From Candidatus Bathyarchaeota archaeon RBG_13_52_12 (GTDB lineage Archaea; Thermoproteota; Bathyarchaeia; TCS64): DNA of 12,221 nt. A model generated the notes under the pieces. The model did not search any database and was not told where the DNA came from. It saw only the letters and a list, made by a program, of their open reading frames with translations. The position numbers and the translations under genes were made by a program. Shown here in pieces: positions 7,212 through 12,221 of the stretch. The first letter of the stretch is position 1; every line of letters starts with the position of its first letter. The DNA lies in the NCBI GenBank assembly GCA_001774245.1, contig MEZF01000080.1, forward strand, positions 13,612 through 25,832, given 5' to 3'.

Positions 7212-8030
7212 TTGAATCGGCTTGATGGCAGAGTCGCCTTGATCATAGGGGGGACAAGCGGCATAGGAGAAGCAACTGCGCGACTCTTCAAAACGGAGGG
7301 CTCAAAGGTCGTAATCGGGGGACGCAACGATACCCGAGGGACAAAGATAGCCAAGGAATGCGGTGGAGAAGCCTCCTTTTTCCACGTCGATGTAGTGAAG
7401 GAGGCGGAGGTCGAAGCCGCGGTCAACTTCACCAAGGATAAGTATGGTAAAATTGACTGCGTCTTCAATAATGCAGGTTATGGAGGCATTCGCGGCAACG
7501 TCGATTCGATACCGAGTGACGGATTCGACAAGACGGTGGCAGTACTCTACCGTGGCGTATTCTATGGTGTGAAGCACGCCGCCCGTGTTATGAAGGAGCA
7601 GAAGAGCGGTTGCATCATAAACACTGGGAGCGTGGCTGGGGTCAGCGCAGGGTATTCTTCTCTCGTCTACAGCTCCTGTAAAGCCGCGGTTATGCATCTC
7701 ACGAGGATGGCTGCAATAGAGCTGGCTGAACATAACGTCAGGGTTAACTGCATATGCCCGGGGGCTATCCCGACACCGATCTTTCAGGGTGGCGTTGAAT
7801 TATCTGATGCGAAATTAGAGGCGTTGAAGAAGTTGTTTTCAGGCGCTCAACCACTGAGGCGCTCCGGTCTGCCCGTGGACATCGCGAATGCGGCTCTTTG
7901 GCTTGCTAGCGATGAATCATCTTTTATGACTGGGCAGTCGGTTGTCGTCGACGGCGGTTTGACGCTTGGCAGACGCTGGGAAGAGTATAACGATCATTTT
8001 GGGCAAATAAGATCCTTACTACAGAGCTGA
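7212..8030 (+). CDS. Short-chain dehydrogenase/reductase (SDR) family oxidoreductase
   Basis: A 272-residue classical SDR, a cytoplasmic NAD(P)-dependent alcohol/ketone oxidoreductase. Motifs seen: cofactor loop GGTSGIG (13-19), D60-V61 for the adenine, NNAG (86-89), S140, and catalytic Y153-SSC-K157. The usual PG motif is present as CPGAIPTPI (182-190), as is the C-terminal G-Q-S-V-V-V-D-G-G (241-249). The residue aligned with the classical active-site Asn (V-N-L-x-G) seems to be L112 in VLYRGVFYG, a variant found in some SDR subgroups. After the domain there is an extra charged tail (RRWEEYNDHFGQIRSLLQS). The start is TTG 7212: the in-frame codon just before it (7209-7211) is TGA, and the frame opens directly with the typical N-R-L-D-G-R-V-A-L. 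Substrate cannot be read from sequence. Neighbouring glycosidase and aldolase genes make a sugar or sugar acid a reasonable guess. Confidence 0.88.
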   Translation: MNRLDGRVALIIGGTSGIGEATARLFKTEGSKVVIGGRNDTRGTKIAKECGGEASFFHVDVVKEAEVEAAVNFTKDKYGKIDCVFNNAGYGGIRGNVDSIPSDGFDKTVAVLYRGVFYGVKHAARVMKEQKSGCIINTGSVAGVSAGYSSLVYSSCKAAVMHLTRMAAIELAEHNVRVNCICPGAIPTPIFQGGVELSDAKLEALKKLFSGAQPLRRSGLPVDIANAALWLASDESSFMTGQSVVVDGGLTLGRRWEEYNDHFGQIRSLLQS

Positions 8031-8054
8031 TCTGAGTCAGTGTGTTTCTCGTTT

Positions 8055-8090
8055 CCATAACCTTACCCTCACTCCCACATGATACTCGTA
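8055..8090 (+). repeat. Dispersed intergenic repeat, copy 4 (partial)
   Basis: CATAACCTTACCCTCACTCC followed by CACATGATACTCGT matches the right half of the family (ATAATCTCATCCTGAGTCCC, then CACCCGATACCC). It lies 25 bases after the SDR stop and is followed within about 12 bases by a full copy. Confidence 0.5.
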
Positions 8091-8101
8091 AAATCTTAGC
8101 T

Positions 8102-8177
8102 AAATTGAATTTGGCATAAGCCTCATCCAATACGCAATAATCTTCTTCAGCTCCACCTGATACTCGGCCGTGAGCTT
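8102..8177 (+). repeat. Dispersed intergenic repeat, copy 5 (full length)
   Basis: The first 26 bases (AAATTGAATTTGGC, then ATAAGCCTCATC) are identical to 11384-11409. The rest (CAATAATCTT, then TCCACCTGATACTCGGCCGT and GAGCTT) aligns with small differences. It lies between convergent genes, so it cannot be a promoter element for both neighbours. Confidence 0.75.
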
Positions 8178-8183
8178 AATTGG

Positions 8184-8202
8184 TTAACCGTACGCGCGTT
8201 AA
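8184..8202. repeat. CGCG-rich palindromic element after the GH172 gene
   Basis: TTAAC/GTTAA arms enclose the perfect palindrome ACGCGCGT (8192-8199). It starts 16 bases beyond the TAA of the leftward GH172 gene. The same ACGCGCGT occurs at 4837-4844. Confidence 0.35.
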
Positions 8203-8217
8203 GTGAAACATGGCAGG

Positions 8218-9417
8218 TTATTTAATCGGTTTTTTATGTCTTTCAACAATATCCTTTAACTTGTTAAAGTCCGCCCTCAGGAAGTCATCTTGATCGAGGT
8301 CCGCGAGTTCATGTGGTACGGTCCCCTTGATCTGGGCCTCCCTCAACATCACTCTGAGCTTCGCCGCCTCCTGGAGCACACGTCTGCGCTCCACGTTCAC
8401 CGGAGGATCCTGAACGAGTTCACTGATCAGGTGAGCCTCCCACCTCGTCCCAAGAGGCTTAACGTATGAGACATCGTCACCAATTCCACCAAAGCTGCGA
8501 TCATGTGGCTCAACCTGGTACCAGTAAGCTGTGCTCGAGTAATCCTCTTGAAGCATGTTCCCGCTTCCATGCTCGATTGTGACTCTGATCGCCCGTTCAA
8601 ATGGCACAGGGTCGGGTAAGTGTAGCCTATAAGCGCTGAACCGACACTGTAGTAGATCCATATAGGTCAGGCCATGGTAAGGGGCGGAGAACGGCCCATT
8701 GATCCAGTACCAGCCGCCCTGGAAGTAGTCCTCGGTCCCCGTCCCCTTGATGCTGGGCTCCTCCTCGCCATCAACCCAGATCATCTCATCTCCCTCCAGG
8801 AAGAGACGGCTCCCCTTATCGTATGACTGCATGTTCAATGCGACGCCACAGTAGTGGCCGGCGCCTCTCGCGTCTAGGATGGTGTAGTTCTGATCGATGG
8901 TAGTGGGGTTCTCGCGCTTCCATTTGGCGTGGAACCTTGGCGTATCCGCGCCATAATCCAGGTCGCTGTACTGTATTCCGAAGTACAGATCAGGGATTGG
9001 GGTGTCACCGATGTTCTTGGCCTCGAAAACGGCCCCCTCGGTGAATGGCATAGGCCAGTAGCTCCAGAAGCCACCGCTTGTGACTCCTTGGATGGCTGAG
9101 ACGTGCTGCGCATATTCACTGAACCCCATGCCGAAGAAGTCTCCGAAGGGGGCTTCAACGCTGGGGTTGTCCTCACCATCCCAGTAGAAGCGCAGGATCA
9201 GGTTACGGTAGGCATCTGGGCCCTGGCTAAAGATGGTGAACTACATCCTCTGGATGCAGCCTGGTCCATTTATCTCACCTATTCTTACGACCTCATGTGG
9301 CGGGGCTTTCAGGTAGTCAAGGTTGCCGCCTGTCGAGTCGCTGCTTGAGAGTTGTCTTGCCTTCCAATTCTTACGTTTGGGGAGATCCATGAGTAAGGTC
9401 GTTGAATCAGTAAACAT
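8218..9417 (-). pseudogene. DUF2961 / GH172-family glycosidase interrupted by one in-frame TAG
   Basis: One unbroken minus-strand frame of 400 codons from ATG 9417 to TAA has the length and order of a complete DUF2961 (GH172) protein. These hydrolyse or rearrange fructosyl/arabinosyl-type sugars. N-terminus: QLSSSDSTGGNLDYL (22-36) and GEINGPGCIQRM (47-58). Codon 59 is TAG (9241-9243). FTIFS follows directly, then FYWDGEDNPSVEAPFGDFFG (77-96), SYWPMPF and GTGTEDYFQGGWYW (about 225-238), the last holding a conserved Glu-Asp pair. Family members have Trp in the G-P-G-x-I-x-x-I/M-W-F-T stretch, so TGG to TAG is the simplest origin. Without read-through, only a 58-residue peptide, or an internal start such as ATG 9129 giving 303 residues without the N-terminal strands, would be made. 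No signal peptide is seen. TTTAATAAA at 9450-9458 is a well-placed promoter. Family call is strong; whether it works is open. Confidence 0.8.
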
Positions 9418-9449
9418 GCTGAAAAATCTGCTGAATAACAATTTATGAT

Positions 9450-9458
9450 TTTATTAAA
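9450..9458 (-). promoter_or_regulatory. TATA-like box for the GH172 gene
   Basis: On the minus strand this reads TTTAATAAA, centred about 37 bases before ATG 9417. Initiation near 9427 would give a leader of about 10 bases. An intact promoter argues that the gene is or recently was expressed on its own. Confidence 0.4.
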
Positions 9459-9489
9459 CAGGTACCATAGCACGTATGCGGTTTTTCCT

Positions 9490-9518
9490 TACGTGCGCAT
9501 TTTTATAGATCGCGCGTA
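9490..9518 (-). terminator. Hairpin just after the QueG-like gene
   Basis: Arms TACGTGCG (9490-9497) and CGCGCGTA (9511-9518) pair over 8 bp with one G-U, enclosing a 13-base AT-rich loop, beginning 2 bases after the TAG stop. No T-run follows on the transcribed strand, so classical termination is not proven. It may instead be a member of the recurring CGCG palindromes. Confidence 0.35.
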
Positions 9519-9519
9519 C

Positions 9520-10236
9520 CTAGCTAGGTTTTTTCCTCTTATTTCCATGTGGGCAGACGTAAACACAGAGGCCGCAGTTGACGTCACCAAAGGTTTGTAT
9601 CCTATTCTCAGTGTACATATCGCAAAGACTCGCATCGATCCTCACATCCCTAGGCTCATCGGAATTGAAAGCCCTTCCGCGGATTGCCTTAGAGGGACAG
9701 ATGTCAGCGCATAGGGTGCAGCTTCCGCACCTGTTCTTAATCGGGCTACCAGTCGTAAGAGGAGCGTCGGTTAGAACCGTGGCGAACCTCAGTCGTGGCC
9801 CATACTCCAGCGTTATAAGTAAGCAATTCTTACCAACCCAGCCGAGGCCGGCCAGATTCGCGGCTACCTTATGCGAAAAAGATGCTTCAAGCCCCTCATT
9901 ATTCAACATGGAAGACGCGGGTAGCGGGTAGGCGCGGAAGCCCTCGTCCTGAATCCTCTTCGCCACGAGAAGCGCAGCCCTGTCAAGAGCAGCATTCACA
10001 GCCATATAGAGTCCACGATAGGTGGAGATCGTCACAAGGTCACCGTGGTTAACAAGCTGGTCAACGACGTCATCCAGCAGCCTCATTCCCAGCGAGACCG
10101 CTCTCGGGAAGCCCGCAACGTGTGGACCTCCCTGCTTCTCTATGAAGGACTTTGCTGATGAAAGCTCAGCCACGCCGAATAGATCCACACCCAGGCTCTT
10201 CGAGTAGACCATGAGCTCCTCATTGAAATTACGCAA
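9520..10236 (-). CDS. Short QueG-like double [4Fe-4S] cluster protein
   Basis: A 238-residue cytoplasmic protein related to epoxyqueuosine reductase. The N-terminal DUF1730-like part includes AANLAGLGWVGKNCLLI (125-141) and LRFATVLTDAPL (149-160). Two cluster sites follow: C170-x2-C173-x2-C176-x3-C180-P, and C205 with C221-x2-C224-x3-C228-P. True QueG has about 350-380 residues with a C-terminal HEAT-like part and a catalytic Asp in a D-T-A-P-x-L-E motif before the AGLGW stretch. Here the tail is missing and that site reads LEASFSHKVA (116-125), without the Asp. Archaea generally make archaeosine rather than queuosine, so a different corrinoid or redox role is likelier; this is inference. The start is TTG 10236, with an in-frame TGA two codons upstream. 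ATG at codon 9 behind GAGGAG is an alternative. A TATA-like TTTTATTG lies at 10271-10278. Confidence 0.8.
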   Translation of the reverse strand: MRNFNEELMVYSKSLGVDLFGVAELSSAKSFIEKQGGPHVAGFPRAVSLGMRLLDDVVDQLVNHGDLVTISTYRGLYMAVNAALDRAALLVAKRIQDEGFRAYPLPASSMLNNEGLEASFSHKVAANLAGLGWVGKNCLLITLEYGPRLRFATVLTDAPLTTGSPIKNRCGSCTLCADICPSKAIRGRAFNSDEPRDVRIDASLCDMYTENRIQTFGDVNCGLCVYVCPHGNKRKKPS

Positions 10237-10270
10237 GCTATGTCACCGAAACCCGCTCAATAATCTATCA

Positions 10271-10278
10271 CAATAAAA
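10271..10278 (-). promoter_or_regulatory. TATA-like box for the QueG-like gene
   Basis: On the minus strand this reads TTTTATTG, centred about 38 bases before the TTG start. A second AT-rich candidate, GTTTATTC, lies just upstream on that strand at 10281-10288. Confidence 0.3.
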
Positions 10279-10388
10279 CTGAATAAACTTATTCTAAGGC
10301 CGGCGGCTCAGGAGGGTTTCCCACAGGGCTTTAACTTATGTAGAATAAAATGGAAAAAGTTCTTTTCGGGAACTAATTCGAAAAGTGA

Positions 10389-10396
10389 TTAATAAT
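10389..10396 (+). promoter_or_regulatory. TATA-like box for the aldolase-family gene
   Basis: TTAATAAT is centred about 32 bases before the TTG start at 10425. This predicts initiation within a few bases of the start codon (leaderless mRNA). Confidence 0.35.
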
Positions 10397-10424
10397 AGAC
10401 ATTGGCAGCTTGAATTGATTTAAA

Positions 10425-11306
10425 TTGAAGTCACTAAGTGGAGTCATTGCATTAATCCCAACTCCCCTCACAAAGAGGGGTAAATTATATGTAAAAGACC
10501 TGAAGAAGCTCATAGACTTCCAGTTCGAGAACGGCTGCACCGGCGTCGGCGTGCTCGCCGGAATCGGAGAGGGATATCTATTGCGGCCCGAAGACTGGAC
10601 AGATGTTGTGAAGTCAACTGTCGACAAGGTCAATGGGCGTGGGCCACTCATCGTTGGATGCGCCGCGATGGGAACGGGCGTGGCAGTGGACTACGTCAAG
10701 GAGGCCGCGGATATCGGGGCAGACGCTATACTCAGCTTCAACCCGATCGGGTATAGAAGCTACACCGTCGAGGAGACCTACAGGCACTTCAAAGCCCAAG
10801 CAGAGGCTGCAGAAGTCGCCCTCGTTCCATACGCCCGGGACATGGACATGATCCACCCCGAGGTCGTGAAGAGGCTCGTCGACGAGGGCCACGTCAAACA
10901 TATGAAGTACGGGTTCCACAGCTGCGGCATCCTCGAGCAGCTAGTTTCCCTGACAGGCGACAAGCTCTACAGGTTCTGCGGAGCCGACACGTGGACCCTC
11001 CGCTACCTCCTAATTGGGTGCCAAGGCATAATGACTGCCACCGCCGCTGTGTTTCCCAAGGAGAACGTGGAGCTGCTAAAACTCGTCAAGGCTGGGAAGA
11101 TCAAAGAAGCCAGGGAGCTATACTACAAGGTTTTCCTCCCGTGGAACGACGCTGGATTCTACGAGAACTGGCAATGGGCTCACAAGTACGCATTCAAGCT
11201 ATTGGGGCTAATGAGCTCGGACAATATGGTACCACCACAGGCGCTAGGCGAAGAATACCATAAGGCCGAGATAGAGTCTCTTCTTAAACATCTAAAAAAA
11301 ATATAA
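10425..11306 (+). CDS. Dihydrodipicolinate synthase / KDG aldolase superfamily protein
   Basis: A 293-residue (beta/alpha)8 lyase of the DapA/NanA/KDG-aldolase superfamily (usual length 290-310), whose members form a Schiff base with a pyruvate-like keto acid. Seen: N-terminal SGVIALIPTPL (5-15), strand FENGCTGVGVL (34-44), RPEDWTDVV, GADAILSFNPIGY (98-110), Y136 in LVPYARD, and K161 in HVKHMKYG, which fits the Schiff-base lysine. The G-T-T-G-E loop that binds the pyruvoyl carboxylate is A-G-I-G-E (45-49), so both threonines are lost; true DapA activity is unlikely and the substrate is unknown. The start is TTG 10425: TGA lies in frame at 10416-10418 and no ATG occurs before the conserved first strand. 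It is divergent from the QueG-like gene. The nearby SDR, glycosidase and AOR-family genes suggest a sugar-acid cleavage role as inference only. Confidence 0.82.
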   Translation: MKSLSGVIALIPTPLTKRGKLYVKDLKKLIDFQFENGCTGVGVLAGIGEGYLLRPEDWTDVVKSTVDKVNGRGPLIVGCAAMGTGVAVDYVKEAADIGADAILSFNPIGYRSYTVEETYRHFKAQAEAAEVALVPYARDMDMIHPEVVKRLVDEGHVKHMKYGFHSCGILEQLVSLTGDKLYRFCGADTWTLRYLLIGCQGIMTATAAVFPKENVELLKLVKAGKIKEARELYYKVFLPWNDAGFYENWQWAHKYAFKLLGLMSSDNMVPPQALGEEYHKAEIESLLKHLKKI

Positions 11307-11383
11307 AAACTTCTAAAATCCGCGTGAGCAAACATTTAGGATGCCTACATGCTCCTCCCCCAGCGCTTGGAATATGTTAACCA

Positions 11384-11460
11384 AAATTGAATTTGGCATA
11401 AGCCTCATCTAACGTGCAATAATCTCATCCTGAGTCCCACCCGATACCCAACCGTCACTT
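11384..11460 (+). repeat. Dispersed intergenic repeat, copy 6 (full length)
   Basis: This is the best-preserved copy. Its left part is identical over 26 bases to 8102-8127. The middle CTCATCTAACGTGCAATA matches 7151-7168. The right part (CCCACCCGATACCCAACCGT) matches 7026-7045 and 5032-5055 with few changes. It lies 78 bases after the aldolase-family stop and about 70 before the next start. Confidence 0.75.
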
Positions 11461-11502
11461 GAATGACCGATTTAGTAGACTGCGTGTGTTCGACGTAATG
11501 TC

Positions 11503-11509
11503 TATAATA
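11503..11509 (+). promoter_or_regulatory. TATA box for the serine hydrolase gene
   Basis: TATAATA is centred about 27 bases before ATG 11533, the spacing expected for leaderless archaeal transcription. No Shine-Dalgarno site precedes the ATG. Confidence 0.5.
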
Positions 11510-11532
11510 GATTATCCGCCACATTAAATTCC

Positions 11533-12221
11533 ATGACCATTCTAAGCGAGAAAGATGCATCTAGTATTCGACTCCTTGAATCATGGATAGAAAGCCAGAA
11601 GGCCTACAGCGGACAACCAGGCCTCAGCGTAGCCATCTTGAAAGATAAGGAGATCATTTGGAACAAAGGGTACGGCTATGCAGACTTAGAGAAAAAGATC
11701 AAAGCCACACCAGAAACCATTTACAGGATAGCCTCCATCACCAAACTCTTCACAAGCACAGCAGTGATGCAGCTCAGAGACCAAAACAGACTCAACCTCC
11801 ACGATCCTATAACCGAGTATCTTCCATGGTTCAAGATAAAAGAGCTGAAAGGCAGACCCATCACCATCGAGAACCTCATCACCCACACCTCAGGGTTACC
11901 ACGAGAGGCAGCTGGGCCATACTGGACAACGGCGGATTTCCCTTTCAAAGAGGATGTAATCAAAAATCTGCCAGGTCAGAGACACCCCCTAGAGCCATGG
12001 AGGAAGTGGAAGTATAGCAACCTGGCCCTTAGCCTAGCAGGATACATCGTGGAGGACGTGTCCGGGAAATCCTATGAGAATTACATCAGGGAGAATATTC
12101 TGAATCCCCTCGGCATGAACAGCACATACATTGAAAGCATTCCGAGGGACCACCCCAATTTAGCGAAGGGATATGGAAGAAGAACGCCGGATGGCATAAG
12201 GAAACCCAACCAATACCCTGA
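11533..12221 (+). CDS. Serine hydrolase of the beta-lactamase family (class C-like), 3' end beyond the window
   Basis: A frame from ATG 11533 open to the window edge (229 codons) encodes the front part of a PF00144 beta-lactamase-like protein (penicillin-binding protein/esterase/D-aminopeptidase fold). Seen: GLSVAILKD (30-38), the nucleophile motif S68-I-T-K71 in YRIASITKLF, DPITEYLPWF (91-100), ITIENLITHTSGLP (110-123), the Y161-S-N163 motif in KYSNLALSLAGYI, and NPLGMNSTY (191-199). No signal peptide or lipobox is present, so the protein looks cytoplasmic. Archaeal members are mostly esterases, amidases or peptidases of unknown substrate rather than antibiotic-resistance enzymes. The third motif (H/K-x-G) lies beyond the window. 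A TATAATA box is ideally placed upstream. Confidence 0.88.
   Translation, partial: MTILSEKDASSIRLLESWIESQKAYSGQPGLSVAILKDKEIIWNKGYGYADLEKKIKATPETIYRIASITKLFTSTAVMQLRDQNRLNLHDPITEYLPWFKIKELKGRPITIENLITHTSGLPREAAGPYWTTADFPFKEDVIKNLPGQRHPLEPWRKWKYSNLALSLAGYIVEDVSGKSYENYIRENILNPLGMNSTYIESIPRDHPNLAKGYGRRTPDGIRKPNQYP

Noticed and set aside
7302..7733. A 143-codon minus-strand frame opposite the SDR gene
   Set aside because: It lies fully inside a well-supported SDR gene whose motifs are in the plus frame.
8218..9417. Firm call of a pyrrolysine-containing glycosidase
   Set aside because: The amber sits where the family has Trp, one transition away, and other genes here end at TAG; no pyl gene is in the window.
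10614..10919. A 101-codon minus-strand frame inside the aldolase-family gene
   Set aside because: It is antisense to a conserved (beta/alpha)8 coding frame, and nothing in it resembles a known domain.
11307..11383. A-rich end of the aldolase gene as a terminator
   Set aside because: The run is A on the coding strand, not the T-run expected for archaeal termination, and no hairpin was found.
5017..11460. CRISPR array made of the repeated units
   Set aside because: Copies are separated by whole genes, differ in length and sequence, and have no regular spacers.
11658..12017. A 119-codon plus-strand frame inside the hydrolase gene
   Set aside because: It is out of frame with the clear beta-lactamase-like coding sequence and its peptide is low in hydrophobic residues with no domain pattern; it is a shadow.
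1..12221. tRNA or rRNA genes
   Set aside because: No cloverleaf-like segment with a T-loop and acceptor stem, and no rRNA-like stretch, was found on reading the gaps on both strands.

Overview
The window looks archaeal. Several starts are TTG. TATA-like boxes sit about 25-35 bases before proposed starts, with little or no leader and few Shine-Dalgarno sites. Arginine is often AGG, and an aldehyde:ferredoxin oxidoreductase (AOR) family protein is present. The gene mix and the C-terminal IPGYP-membrane tail of one exported protein suggest a Bathyarchaeia-like member of the Thermoproteota, but that placement is inference; there is no rRNA or tRNA here to fix it.

Left part (1-3507): a partial DUF362-like membrane-anchored protein runs off the left edge on the minus strand. 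It is divergent from a multi-pass membrane protein with a C-terminal PH-like domain, which is followed by a 626-residue exported protein built of carboxypeptidase-regulatory-like beta-sandwich repeats. Middle (about 3508-5060): an AT-rich, gene-poor stretch holds a small DUF5658-like membrane protein, a frameshifted and truncated GNAT acetyltransferase, and an unrecognised minus-strand open stretch.

Right part (5061-12221): a metabolic block comprising an AOR-family oxidoreductase with atypical cluster ligands, an SDR dehydrogenase, a DUF2961/GH172 glycosidase interrupted by one in-frame TAG, a short QueG-like double [4Fe-4S] protein, a dihydrodipicolinate synthase/KDG-aldolase superfamily member and a serine beta-lactamase-like hydrolase cut by the right edge. 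Glycosidase, dehydrogenase, pyruvate-type aldolase and aldehyde oxidoreductase could form a sugar or sugar-acid breakdown route, but each gene seems to have its own promoter, so the link is only proximity.

The most unusual features are (1) a dispersed intergenic repeat, about 45-75 bp, at least six to seven copies, all in one orientation, found only between genes of the right-hand block; (2) the amber codon replacing a family tryptophan in an otherwise intact GH172 frame; (3) small CGCG-rich palindromes or hairpins recurring just beyond gene ends. Three reading-frame disruptions in 12 kb (two at C runs, one TGG to TAG) mean either real gene decay or assembly error, which raw reads would separate.
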